The position numbers were made by a program, and so were the translations under genes. From the NCBI RefSeq assembly GCF_020921035.1, contig NC_063155.1, forward strand, positions 25,537,294 to 25,601,293: a stretch of DNA of 64,000 nt. Direction: 5' to 3'. Source of the DNA: Rhodamnia argentea (lineage: Eukaryota > Streptophyta > Magnoliopsida > Myrtales > Myrtaceae). The notes below the pieces were generated by a model. It did not search any database and was not told the DNA's origin. It saw only the letters and a list, made by a program, of their open reading frames with translations. The stretch's first letter is position 1. Each line of letters starts with the position of its first letter. Shown here in pieces: positions 52,804 to 64,000 of this stretch.

Positions 52804-53153
52804 ACAGTCAAAGATTTGTAACGGATAAAAGAAACGAAGATGAAGTGAAGCCGCTTATTGAAGTCACGGCTCATAGAACCAGTTCTTCCTTTGTGCTCGT
52901 TGCTCTCGGTCTCAGTGAAGCTAAAGAAGATGCAAACGGAGACGAAGTAAAACGAAAGGAAAGAAAAGAGGGTCGGGGTCGCGTTCGTGGAGTTGGGGAA
53001 AATATGGATTCCCATATTTTACCTGTTATTGGGGCCTTCAATTTTTTTCAATCCATTTTAGCCCAGTTTGCCAGAAAACGAGTTACCCATTTAAAGTTGG
53101 GCCCCTTAAATCTGAGTCAGAAAATGGGTACACGACCCATATTGCCGGCTCTA

Positions 53154-54261
53154 CTGAGAATAGGGCCAGGACCCGTTGTGAGGAGCACACTTGGATTGGA
53201 GCAGGAGAAACTAATACTCGTCGTACTTGCGAAAGAGAAGTGGTTTCAATTGCGCTTACGCACAAAACACCACCTCTTTAGCATTTCCCGGAGCATTCTT
53301 TAGAGCACGACAAGACTGTAGGCGTGGAAAATAAAGGTGGTGTCACTCCAAAAATAAGCAGGTGAGATTTGTTCCTGAAGATTCGTCGCTTTAACAGACG
53401 GTTAGAGCTCTCTGATACCGAGTCCATTTCTGAGGGTGCGTGGTTTGCAGATTCTCATGAAGTGCATAAAACCGTGGATTTGCAATTCTGAGTCTTTCTA
53501 TGAGCTGATTTCATTCGGGAAACGCCATTTAATTGTTCACGGAACAATCAGAGATGACATGACCCCATTTTAGCACCAGATTTCGGCCAAACAGACACAT
53601 CCGCACAATCCTGGGCAAGGATTTTAAGCATTCTGGATGCTCAAGTTTAAAGGACTGCCATGTAAACTTCCTAGGCAGTGGCGAGGGAGTGGCTATCTAG
53701 TGCCACATAAAGCAGAGCAATGATAAGTTCCCAAAATCGGGAAACCAGACTCTAGCCCATGTTGTAAACTCGACGAATAGTGCAACTCTTTGCCAAGAGT
53801 AGGAAAAACTCACTTTACTCGCGGCTCCGAAAATTGTTTTGGGATTTAACAGCATGCAGGCACTCGAGGAATTCGATCTCGTAACAGAGCTTCATTCACT
53901 ACGTGGAAAAATCGCTATAGGAGGGCTTCTAACAAGATGTAAAGCAGTAGGAATGTCACTATATTTAACGATATTCATTACAGGCAGCCCATTTGCATAT
54001 CAGTGTGGTGGGAGAATTGGAAGTCTAAGAAAGCTGGATAAAAAGAATTAATTTAGAAGATCAATGCCGGTGCCAGAATACTAACTTCATCAGTCTTATT
54101 TGACAGCAATCACAGCTGAAGGCGTGATTTTGAAGATGGAGCTCTACTGTCTTTTTCTATCCACTGACACACGGGAGAGTATTTTTTTTCAACCTAACGA
54201 AGAATTGAGATGAAGCTTTGCTTCTTATACTCTTATTCCTAGTAGACGTGGATATCGCAGA
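53154..54261. other. Spacer and likely 3' region of the bHLH gene
   Basis: I see no gene, RNA or repeat that I can defend between the hAT element and the BPE stop codon. The right-hand 200-300 bp probably includes the bHLH 3' UTR. Confidence 0.4.
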
Positions 54262-56508
54262 TCAAATTGTCCTGTCGAAGCCACCACCAACCTGCATATG
54301 TAACCATTCCGGCGAGGAACCACGGCCATATTCTCTGGAAGCTTGTGACCCGAAAGGCATGCCGCCAGTATCATATGGCTGTTGACCAAACTGAAAGCAC
54401 GTGAGATTGTATGAGAATTGAAAAACAGCAGAAAGCCAATATCTAATTAATTTGACTTGTTTCAAGTATGTCCCCTTCTCCTAACCGAGCACTAATTGTT
54501 AATGAACTGATGCCTACTCTGTAGCAATATATTCCCATTAAGAAAGATCATCAATGAGGAACCAAGAAGTCTTTTAATTTCAGTGGCAACTAATTGACAG
54601 CTGAAGCATGTGTCAACACCAAACAAATAGTGAAATGAAAGTTGAGCAGTCGGTATCTGTATGTATGAGAAAACAGACCCTCGTACCGTGACAACCGTTA
54701 AAGCTCTTTCCGAGAGATAGATGAGACGATCAAGTCGGTTTGATTTAATGTAAAAGCTAAGGATGAGCAGCTACTATTGTCTCCAGATCTTGCCAAGCGG
54801 GTTATCTATGAATATAATAACAAGTCCATTTCTGCAAGCTACGACAAGAAGACTTCTTCTTTATCAGATTACTGTGGCTTAACTTCACAAGTTTCCTGAC
54901 CGAAAGTTTCTTGGTGAAGCTACAACTAGAAGCAATCTGAAGTGTATTGAAAAAGTGCTTTCGAAAAGCAAAATGACTTGGACTTACTTCTTTAGAAGAA
55001 AATACTTCGATGTGGGGGTTCATTCGCGAATTAACAGCCTCGAGTTTCATTGACAGGAACTGCAATATCAGTAATTTTTGCATCACTCAAAAGTCCTTAT
55101 TAGAAGGAAATTGATCTGTCATGTAACGGGCCAGCAATAAAGCGAAGAAGGCATACCTCAACCTGATGTTGTAGCGATTGGATGTAATTGATTATCTCAT
55201 CAAGAACCAGCGCTTTGCCAATTACCTAACAGTTGTTCACCCAAGAAAGCATCGATAGAAACCAGGCATTACATTTAGGCTTCAGTAAGTTAGGCCGCAC
55301 GAGATTGCTTATTATCTAGGTAGAAGGATTGCAAAAGCCATACCTTGTTACATCCAGGCACTAGATCCTGAAGAATTTTCATCCTCTCGCTTATCTTTTC
55401 TCTTCTGGCCTGTCCACCATCACAGTCAGTCGCTTCAATCAGTAGAATTTCTAGGCCATATGCTGTCCACTGCATACTTTATCACTATAACATGCATCTC
55501 TACATAATCGCATCAGCAAAAAGAAATCATTTTTCGTCATTTCAATCGCATAATCTCCAATTTTCCGACTACGTGTGAACGGGTTATTTTAGGGGTAAAG
55601 ATGTTACTCTTTCGGCTAAGCTGTGGCTATCCGTGGCTTGGCCTCTTCGGGCTCGCACATGGATGTAGTCTTGCTTGGGCGGCTCTGGCTGCGGCTTACT
55701 TTCTTCCGTAGGTTTGGCCGAGCTGGGCTCTCCCTCTGCTTTGGTACCTCCACTATCGTCTTCGCATCCGGAAGTTTTAACCCGTTTACCGCCATCCACA
55801 CAGTTCGGCTTCGTTCATAGAACAGAAGAACAGTGAGTATTCACATCAAGAAACTGATTTCGACTGACTTTTAGCTTCGCCAATCAGAGGCTGCACACTT
55901 TTGAGTGGAATTCGCTCAACTATTTTCTAATCATTGGTCTCGCTCTCTGCTTTACCTGATTACATAGCTAGATCCCAGTTGCCACAGGAATATATTCTAT
56001 TTGACGGCTAAAAACTGGATTCAATCAAAGAAATTATATCACCCTCAACAGTCCCTTATTTTTCATGATGCAGATTGGCACGTGATGATTACGACCTCAG
56101 AGGAAAGAAAGTCAATGCAATTGAACAAATCAAAACCAGCTGTGTACGTGTCAACGCCGGCACAGATCGATAGGAAACCAAGTGCCCAGATGGAGTGAAT
56201 ACCATGCCATTGCTGGTGGAGACGCTCCTACTCCTAGCCGCCGATTCGTCCTCCGCGTCCCGCCGCTTTCTAGAGCCGCCGCCGCCGCCACATCTGGCCT
56301 CCGCACTCACCGGCTCACCCCCGGAGGCCTCGAGATTCGCGCCCTTGCGGCCGGTCAGGAACTGGCCGATGCTCCGAGCCACCGGAGGAGGCCTCCCGAG
56401 CCCCAACCCCCCGCCGGTCGGCAGCTGCCAGATGTCCGCCAGGTTGTACGGAACCGCGTCGCCACTGGGGAAGGCCCCGCCGTTGATCATCGTGGCGGGT
56501 GGATCCAT
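54262..56508 (-). CDS. BPE: BIGPETAL-type bHLH transcription factor (bHLH31 group)
   Basis: Six minus-strand exons (56508-56203, 55808-55608, 55409-55344, 55225-55157, 55059-54988, 54390-54262) join in phase to 280 aa. The N-terminus [15 protein letters not shown], followed by NLADIWQLP, resembles BPE. The basic region [20 protein letters not shown] (residues ~150-169) carries the HxxxER-type E-box contact residues. The HLH follows over the next three exons ([35 protein letters not shown]). The C-terminus [16 protein letters not shown] is diagnostic. In Arabidopsis, BPE limits petal cell expansion, and a petal isoform arises by retention of the last intron. Here intron 5 (54391-54987) is open in frame for about 60 codons after SSKE. 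The least certain junction is the exon 2 acceptor (AG at 55810-55809), which has a weak pyrimidine tract. The start is the ATG at 56508; the frame is open further upstream. Confidence 0.9.
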
Positions 56509-57285
56509 CGCCGCTCCAGGAAGCAGCTCCCTGGCTTCAAGTTCGAGCCCCAGCGAGACTCGCCACCATGAATGAACCAGCAATCGATCCTCGCACTTCT
56601 CGCGGTAAAGAATATGGCAACGACACTGGCCTCACAGAATGACAAAGAGAGGATGCGCGCAAATGAGAGAGGGGGGGGGGGGAGATCGCCGGTCAGTGAA
56701 GCGAGAGAGCGAATGTGAACTGGGCGATCTCCTCGGACGGTGGGAATCGGTGCACAGCGGAGAGCACTGGGCGTTCTGCTTCTCCCACTTTCGGGTGGTG
56801 CGAGATTTTCTCTGTGTTTTGGCTGGCCACTCTGGGACGGTATTAGTAGTACTGGTACTGTTGAAGGGACAGTGACCTCGGGAGTCGCGCACCCAAGTCA
56901 CTTCTCGCCGTGAGGTTTTCTCGGAGGGTTCCATCGCTCCAACGCGAGACGGCGACGCTGACGGAGACGTTAAATATATGTCTAGCATCCTTATTTTCAT
57001 ATTGGAAGCCGCCGGCTTTAATTTTTTCATGCATGGATTAGATGCGAATGCGATACGAAAGAATAAGGAGCGTTTCGAAAATGGATTTTATCAACAAAAT
57101 GCCTTTTAACAGTTGTTAAGTGACCGAGTAAGAAAAAGGTACAATTCCCGACGATTGTTCTGATGATATTTGTAATACCCGTATTAACTATTTTGAACAT
57201 AACAAATCTCACTTATAAATATGACAGGATCTCCACGTGCTCGATTAATGCTTTTCAACTATATAACATCATTCATATTTCTATG
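56509..57285 (-). promoter_or_regulatory. Upstream region of the bHLH gene
   Basis: GC-richer sequence directly upstream of the bHLH ATG, with a G12-type run at about 56671-56682. The sequence then turns AT-rich beyond 57000. It probably holds the leader and promoter. No core element can be assigned by eye, and the ORFs on both strands here have no known domain. Confidence 0.35.
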
Positions 57286-57289
57286 AAAA

Positions 57290-57700
57290 AATAATAATCT
57301 GAAAGTACCCTTATTTTTTCAACTAAAAGCATGAAATAGAGTTCGTTTTAAATAAAGGCCTTTTCGATAATAATAATAAAAAAGGCCCGAAGTGCCCTCA
57401 TTTTCTCAAATAAGGGAGGGCTGTGTTTTTTATATTTATTTTAACTTTTAGTTTCTTAAATTTTTTTAACAAACATAAAAAGGAAAAGACAGAGAAAAAA
57501 ACATAAATATAAATATAAAGGACAAAAATGCCCCTAACTAACTCGGTGAGCCAGACCCTTTTTTAGATTGATATTGCCACTTCAACCCCTTAACGAAAAT
57601 GGCATTGACCGGTTGGAATATTTAGCTTGGTGATGAAGTTAGGCCCTTATTTGAAATATTTATGGCCACTTCAAACCCTTATTTGGACTTTTTCCTATTT
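57290..57700. repeat. Palindromic MITE-like repeat related to 11340-11720
   Basis: Left-arm phrases ttttaaataaaggcc and gcccgaagtgccctcatttt reappear inverted on the right as ggcccttatttgaaat and ggccacttcaaaccctt. The core is A/T-rich. No ORF is present. The ends are approximate. Confidence 0.5.
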
Positions 57701-57984
57701 TCATGGTAGTTATGAGATTTTTATCGCATCGAAAATTTATGTTGTGTTGACAAATACACATATTTTGACACATATTAGTTGAAGTAGGACATGACTTCTT
57801 TACCATGTGATTTCAAACATACCACATGGATTTTCATTTTATCGAGTTAAGCTATTCACATATCGACAATCGGTGGATTCATATCGAGTCTTACAAAACT
57901 GCAGGGCCTTCATGCAATTTTTGCACCACATTATTCCTTAATTAAGAATGATGGCTTTTTTCTCAAATATAGATGCTCGCGGCG

Positions 57985-58420
57985 ATGGTGCTGATGGTCA
58001 AATGATTAAGATTTAGGACGACAAATTTAGGAAATATGGAAAAAAATGTCCATTAATTTTGGCCCAATATATAATGTAATTAATGAAGTTTTAATTTATT
58101 CAATATAGTTCATGAACTTTAGCCCAACATGCAACGTCATCCATGAAATTTAAATATATTTAATGTAGTTTCTGAATTTGCGGTACATGTTAATTTATTC
58201 CATAAACTAAATATGAAATTATTCAATTTGTCCTTTCATTAATTTAAGTTCAAGAAGCACATTAAAATTTTTTATTTATTTTAGAGATTATATTAACAAA
58301 TGAAAGTTGAATAAAGTTTAGATATCCTAATGAATGTATTAAAATTTTATGGATCACATTATACATTAAATTAAAATTCAAAAATCATTTGTGAATCATC
58401 CCAAATTTTTTTAACCAATG
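57985..58420. repeat. Palindromic MITE-like repeat, copy A
   Basis: Phrases such as ttttggcccaatatataatg and gtccatgaactttagcccaa on the left are mirrored by inverse phrases (acattatacattaaattaaa, aaaatcatttgtgaat) on the right. The same vocabulary and layout recur at 61825-62225. Confidence 0.55.
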
Positions 58421-58524
58421 AAAATCTCTCGTGGTGCGAGAAACTAGTATACCTATTGCCTCGCTTCTAGACTGTCCGATGGGTGCATGGCGACGAGATG
58501 TGATGCGGTCAACAAAAGCGGTTT

Positions 58525-59154
58525 AGGGTGCGCATGAAAATACTTTAGAAATTGCATTTCTCTGCGCGAAGCCCATCTAGCAAAGAAATGTGTTTGATAA
58601 AAACTTGATCCATTTGGTAAAAAAATTGACTTATGGTAGGATTTTTCACTTATGGCAAGATTTTTCACTTCTGATAGGATTTTTGGCCAATTTTGAGAAG
58701 TAAAAAATTTTAACTTCCGAGCCCCGGAATCACTTCTTGGATCACACTGGCCTCGCCGACTGGCGCCGCCGCCGATGACCGCAGCTGCCGCCGACCGCCG
58801 CTGCCGCCGACCACCACCACCAACCATCGTCGACCATCGTTGCTATGATTGTCTGGCCGCGACCACTGTTGCCACCGCGACCGCCACCGATCACCACCAC
58901 CGCCGCCGCCACCGACCATCGCCGTTGCCACCGACCATCGCCGACCACTACTACTATCGACCATTGTCACCGAAGATTTTGTTAATAATATTTCAAAAGT
59001 AGAAATTTTCAATTGTTATCAAACGAATTTTTCTTATTAGAAGTCAATCTGGAACAAAAATAAAAAATCAATTTCTACTTTTGAGAAGAAGTAGAGAAAT
59101 CAACTTCTGATTAGAAGTTAATTTCTCATCAAGAAGTGTTTTCACGCGCACCCT
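58525..59154. mobile_element. 630-bp terminal-inverted-repeat element with a GCC/ACC-rich core
   Basis: The left end, agggtgcgcatgaaaatactt, is matched by the complement of the right end (agggtgcgcgtgaaaacactt), 19 of 21 bases. Inside the termini a second inverted layer is present (gaagtaaaaaattttaac / gaagttaatttct). The centre (58740-58970) is a CCG/CCA triplet-rich block, with imperfect repeats of gccaccgaccatcgccg, that produces long low-complexity frames on both strands. Target duplications are not clear. The superfamily is unassigned, possibly hAT or Mutator-like. Confidence 0.65.
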
Positions 59155-61824
59155 TAACATCCGCCGTCTTGAGTCCGGCCAGCGTCGGGGCCCCTCCGTA
59201 CCTCTCGCGAGCCGCGGCAAGTACATGAACCCAACGTACAGAAAGGAACACGAGCTGGACGAAGAGAGCTTCATTTTATCGTCTCGCGAGAATTTGGGCC
59301 GTATCTTAACGGTGCTATTTGTTGCGGCCTTCAAGTTCAAGGTTTTTAGTTCCCGATGGTCGATGAATCTCTGACGATGATACGCGATTCCATTTCTTTA
59401 AAGCCGATAATCACAGAACGGTCCACTGGATTTTGCATAGAGATCGGTAGACTGAGACTGTCTTTGCAGATTGACTTAAGATCTTGAGGTCCATCATTGT
59501 TATGTTATGACATAGTAATGATGAGATTACTTTTGGCGTCAGCTTGAGCTGGCTTACGATTAACAGTTTTTTTTTTCTTTTTCAACTGCGTACTTTTTGG
59601 TCAAGAGGCCCAGTGGTCTTCATTATCGAGCCAACGTTAGAGTCTAATGATATTAGCATGTAAAACACATGCTAATTGTAACTGGCTGTCAACCTTAGGA
59701 GTTCTTACCACTGTCCAAGTAAACGCTAAAAGGATCACAACTTCCCAAATCACCCTAATCCTCAAATAAATCATTGTTTGATCGAATTACTTATGTGTGG
59801 CCGGAGCAAATAGCCTCAAGCAACGACATTCAAAGAATACTCGGAGGTCTTCTCATCCGTATTCGAGCTTTAGTAGATCCCGATGAGTTTATTATATTTA
59901 AGTCATCTACCATTGGAATGATTCACTTATCGTAATAAAGTTTGAATCGATATTTGCACTCCATATCCCTATATATCGGATTATTGCCTTCCTAATTCCG
60001 AATGAGTTCGTCTAAACCGTTATTTGCATCCCAAATGATCATGATTAAGATAGATTTGGTTCGACAGACCCGACTCCATGCAATATTTATTTTCCTATTT
60101 TAAGAAAAGCACCTTGGCTGCACTTAAAACTCATACACACCATTAGATAATGAGGTGTGTGCTCCATGAAATTTCAAATGGAACTCACGTGACTTTAACA
60201 TTGGAGGTGAGTCGTTGTCACGCGTATCGGCATCACGGAACGAGGCCGCCGTCAGGATCAAAGCTGTAAATTGGATAACCGCGGGGGCCCCTAAGACCCA
60301 CTTCCTTCCGTGCAATGTCAATTCCTTTTCCGATCTCTGTCTCCCAACTTTTTATTCTCTGAACTCATCAGCCAGAAAGCATACGCAGCTGGCAATGCCA
60401 AATCCGGTCTCTTCCCAATCTCCATCACTGTCAGGAAAGTAAAGAGAAAGAAGGACAGTCGCCCAATCAGAAGCCCACAACTGCGCATAACAAACACTCG
60501 CGGGGGCCACACAGCTCTTCGCAATCCCAGCCATCAATTTTCCAACGAGCACGTGATCCAACGGATCCTACGGCCCGACCCGCGCGGACCCAGGTCCCGG
60601 GCCAGAAGTGGGCCCCCACCGAAGATCCCACGGTGATAAATGCAGTGCCAGCGAGCGTCCTTTTGTCACGATCGGTGATGGGAGGCCCTGACTTTTGTTT
60701 GTTCCGTTGCCAATTGGAAGTCCAGTTTTGGTTAGGCAAGTACGAGTCAGTTTAAAAGACCACCCTCGCTCTTTATCTCCACAGGGAAACTCCACATTGG
60801 GCTCGTGGGCGAATTCGAAAATGGAATCGATCCATCCGAGTCGAAATTCCTCGTTCCGATGCTCTCACGGTAGTTCCGATTCGATTTCCATCTTGTATCG
60901 TTTTGCACCGTGAACATCCGTTGGTCACATGGTTCCAAAACTACGCTCATCCGTCTCTACAAGAAGTTTGGAACATAGGAATGTATGTACTTTGACATGC
61001 ACGGCGAGTCCAATAGTGGCGGCAGGCTTTCCGTTCGCTATTTTGGCCCATCGATTCATGACCAACCGATGTACTCGATATCCCTGTTTATTACAATTTG
61101 ATAAGAGTAAATTTATGTTTTTCCGAAAGGTTTATGAGATTTTCATATGTACTTAGTCTATGAGAGACTTCTAAATTTTATGCTCTATGCAACTTTATAC
61201 AATTTTTCTTGTATATGTTTTGTGCGTTAACAAGACGCGAAAGGACCATCTAGAAAAGTAGAAAAGTCAAAGGCATCCAAGGCGATTGTACCAAATAAGA
61301 ACCTAAAATAAAGGTCTCATCACTTCATTGAAAAGCAAATATATTCACTTTTGCTAGCGAAATTCAATCCTCATAAGGCATCTAATAGCTTTTTCTTTTT
61401 CTTGTTCTTTTCTTTCAATTTCGATAATTGAAAAGGGTGAGGACAAGCGACTAGCATTAGCAATCCCCTTTGGACGTTACCATAGAGTTTTATACCTGCT
61501 ATAGAATGTTTGATTTGAGTCATAATCACTTTGCACCGCCTTGATTCGAAGATTTGAAGGTTGGCAAGTCTGTATAATGACCTAGTAAAATATGGTGACC
61601 CCTTTAGCGTCAGACCAACCATCTAGAAGGTATTATATTAGCTTTTGATTGAAGCTCTACCTTGGCCTTCTAAAAAACCGAGTTGTTACATGCTGATAGA
61701 TTTATAAAACAGCTGGTAAGCGTAAAAAAATAAAAATTAGCGATTGCTTGATTAATCTCATCCCCTCAAAAAGAGAAGCTGGTTAAAAAAAAAAAGTGCA
61801 TGTGGATAAGTAGTTCAAAGGGAA
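59155..61824. other. Gene-free stretch
   Basis: Contains a GC-rich patch at about 60200-60950 with several short frames on both strands (60215-60442, 60310-60636 and others) and promoter-like GC content. No frame shows a domain or plausible splice partner. A protein-like string (GKYMNPTYRKEHELDEESFI) can be read on the + strand near 59216-59275, but I cannot assign it. Confidence 0.3.
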
Positions 61825-62225
61825 AATGACGCACGTGGTCCCTAAATTTTGGCCCAATGTGCAATGTAGTTTCTAAATTTTTAATTTGATTAATGGTCCA
61901 TGAACTTTAGCCCGGTATGCAATGCGGTCCCCGAACTTTCAATTTGTTCAATATCGTTCATGAACTTTTGAAACATATTCAACCAAGTCCTTGAAATGTA
62001 AAAAAGTGCCCAATGTCATCCTTAAACTTGAATTAATGGAAGGACCGCACTGAATATCTTCCTATAGTCCCGGCATGAATCATATTAGTTAAATTAAAAA
62101 TTCAAGGACCACATTACACACAGAATTAAAATTCAAGGATCGTATTTTTTAAATTAAAAGTTCATGTATTACATTGCATATTGGGGTCAAGGTTCATAAA
62201 TCATTTGTGACATTTTCCGTAACTC
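61825..62225. repeat. Palindromic MITE-like repeat, copy B
   Basis: The left end gaaaatgacgcacgtgg, followed by ttttggcccaatgtgcaatg, is mirrored on the right by cattgcatattggggtcaag, then catttgtgacattttc. Internal subunits of about 60 bp alternate as in copy A at 57985-58420. No ORF is present. Confidence 0.6.
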
Positions 62226-64000
62226 CAAATGATGATTAGTAGCCAACTAGTTGATAACTTAATCAAGAAAAGTTGATAACAATGGTAGTAGTTTCATACA
62301 CGGAGTTAATTTAAGTTGGAGTTAAACGATGCTGATTAGTTTCGGTAAAAAATAAAGAAGGAAAGAAGAGTCGGTAAGAAACTAATATGAGAAGTGTTAT
62401 AGAAACCATTTATTTTCTCCCTTTCGTTTTTTCATAATGTCCGATAGAATTCATAGACTCGCAGGATTCTCGTTTGCGTCCTCTTTCTAAAAATCCCTTC
62501 GTATATGAATGGAGAAGTCGAGACTCATGGAGCACGTGCTTGCGTTGGCGTCTTGACCTCAAATTCTTGGAAACAATGCATATTCTTCACATGCAAAATG
62601 TGTAACTTGAGGCGATTTCTCTGTCGATCATTTAAACATCACTTTTAAAGTGGCACGTGGAAAATTTCTTGAAATGGTAATTACTAATTATCTTGCCTTC
62701 CCTCGATTTGCACAGGGACTTGTCCTATTATATGCAATTGTCGTTGAGTTCGATCAAGTTTTGGCACGAGTCGAGGTCGATCTCGTCGTATGTTTTAGGT
62801 GGAGTAAGTACAGAATATTAAAAAAATAAAGAAAACATTACAATATCATTAAAATTTATAAACATCAGCGTCGGTCGTGTCATGTCAGCGATTTTCGGCC
62901 ACAATTGACTTGATGAATTGAATTGACGCAAATGCAAGTTCAAAAAAAATTAAAATTGAATTGATACAATTGTAATAAATTTAAGTTTTTTTAAAATAAT
63001 TCCCCATATTCCTTACTCATCCCATTAAATTAGTTTTTGACTTAATAGAATCAAGCCATTGCTGTTGTGATTGTCAAACAATCTATTAAGTGCCGAATCT
63101 TTTAATTTCTGCCACTTAATTGGGTTGTCGAAAGGCTTCTAGTAATTACCTAATGTCCTAGCAATATTTATCGAATTGTTGTAAATTATGGCATGTACAC
63201 TTATTCAAGCAAGTCCTTGAAAATAACCAGTAGATAACCCTCATTCACATTCAATAATTTACAAGTCAAAGTAGATGATTATCTCAGCGTTTGTAGCTTT
63301 TGAGAAAAAATCATAAAACGCCCTAAAACTATCTTCTTCTTCTTCTTTTTCAACTTAGTAACTTACCTCAACAACGCAAAATTCCCGAGTAGTTTGTAAA
63401 TTAGAGGGCTTTGTAAATAATTATCCATATACGTCACCACTTTCCCTAACCAATAGAAACGCTGTTAATTCTATAGTCAATAATTTGTTCTTAAATATTG
63501 ATTTTCAAAGTCATTCGATAGGGGATCCATCGTGCTTCAAGGTTACCACGTGGCAGATACTAAGATCTGTCTTTCGGCAATAAGGAATAGTGATCTGGGT
63601 CTTGGTGCCTTAAAAGGACATTAGGAAAAGGCTTGACTGTTTCAATGATAAGAGTGGCAGTTGGGATTGGCTGAATAGAACAGGTGTGACCGAGAATGAA
63701 GGGAAAGAGCTTTTACTAAAGCCAGAAGGTTTCCTAAAAGAACGGTAGCACCACAATCCACCCATTCTTTTAATATAATGGCTCGTATTGAAGAAGACCG
63801 ATCTCGTATTTTTCTATATCGGATCGTAGAATTTCCCAATAGAAAATCGATAAGTAGCTAACCTATTAGGGTAAGTTGTGTGTTTACCTAGTATGGAAGT
63901 GCTAGTGCTATGGTACACGTATGATAAATTTTCCTCGAATTAATTTTTTAACCACCAAAATCCCATACTAATATACACGTGACAAATTTACCCTTCCTTA
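62226..64000. other. Gene-free stretch to the window end
   Basis: AT-rich sequence. A TTC run lies at about 63333-63348. The minus-strand frame at 63642-63839 reads as a compact protein-like peptide (begins MGNSTIRYRKIRDRSSS), but I recognise no family and see no start context or introns. Nothing else is supported. Confidence 0.3.

Larger units (their letters stand above)
50568..53153. mobile_element. hAT-superfamily DNA transposon, defective
   Basis: The element begins TAGATGTGTCAAATGAG and ends with the complement of TAGAGCCGGCAATATGG. It is flanked by near-identical 8-bp duplications, gtgagaag (50560-50567) and ctgagaat (53154-53161), which match at six of eight positions; 8 bp is the hAT target-site size. 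The termini carry many acccatat/atgggt motifs as subterminal repeats. The interior encodes the C-terminal half of an hAT transposase on the minus strand. A related non-autonomous element lies at 38810-39799. Confidence 0.8.

Noticed and set aside
58453-59012. Gly/Ala/Arg-rich minus-strand ORFs that could be called a glycine-rich protein
   Set aside because: They arise from the triplet-rich core of the inverted-repeat element and exist in several frames on both strands, so they are not evidence of a gene.
63642-63839. 65-aa minus-strand frame considered as a possible organelle-DNA insertion or small gene
   Set aside because: I compared it mentally with common plastid and mitochondrial proteins and found no match. 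With no start context or partner exon it cannot be supported.

Overview
This is about 64 kb of plant nuclear DNA. The genes have many GT-AG introns, AT-rich intergenic DNA, CT/GA-rich leaders and plant-specific proteins, and recognisable plant transposons fill the gaps. The protein set points to a core eudicot, probably a rosid. I cannot name the species; the repeated palindromic 'sentence' MITEs may help someone who can search.

Seven intact protein-coding genes can be modelled at exon level. In window order they are: a TORTIFOLIA1-like microtubule-associated HEAT protein (+, 3377-6680); an intronless family-92 glycosyltransferase (+, 12906-14723); CCB4, a thylakoid cytochrome b6 haem-attachment factor (-, 16667-19550); a conserved plant single-pass membrane protein of unknown function (+, 19801-22469); a PP2A catalytic subunit of the PP2A-1/2 subfamily (-, 24013-27209); ALA3, a P4-ATPase lipid flippase with 27 coding exons over 17.7 kb (-, 31588-49243); and a BIGPETAL-type bHLH factor (-, 54262-56508). 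Nearly every exon junction was checked for GT/AG and reading phase, and the summed lengths agree with the families (ALA3 1220 aa, PP2A-C 306 aa, CCB4 296 aa, bHLH 280 aa).

From memory, the order TOR1-like / GT92 / CCB4 / PP2A-1 / ALA3 / BPE corresponds to two duplicated Arabidopsis chromosome-1 segments (around At1g27200-27210 and At1g59640-59850). The window looks like the unfractionated ancestral order. CCB4 and the membrane-protein gene are divergent, with only 250 bp between their start codons and three Site II (TGGGCY) motifs in that gap.

The mobile part is rich and partly datable by structure. There is a broken TIR-NBS-LRR remnant (29.4-30.3 kb). A 1.6-kb LTR element without protein genes, a tRNA-type SINE with a perfect 13-bp target duplication, an antisense LINE scrap and a non-autonomous hAT element all lie inside ALA3 introns. 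A 2.6-kb hAT element at 50.6-53.2 kb carries a decayed transposase that is itself split by a nested 219-bp hAT-type MITE. An RTE/L1-like LINE 3' end lies at 15.6-16.3 kb, and several long palindromic repeats are scattered through the window. The last 5 kb (59.2-64.0 kb) holds no gene that I can support. I found no operon-like, CRISPR-like or otherwise wholly new system. The most testable novelties are the shared CCB4/membrane-protein promoter, the possible intron-retention isoform of the BPE gene, the uncharacterised cysteine-patterned membrane protein, and the nested transposons.
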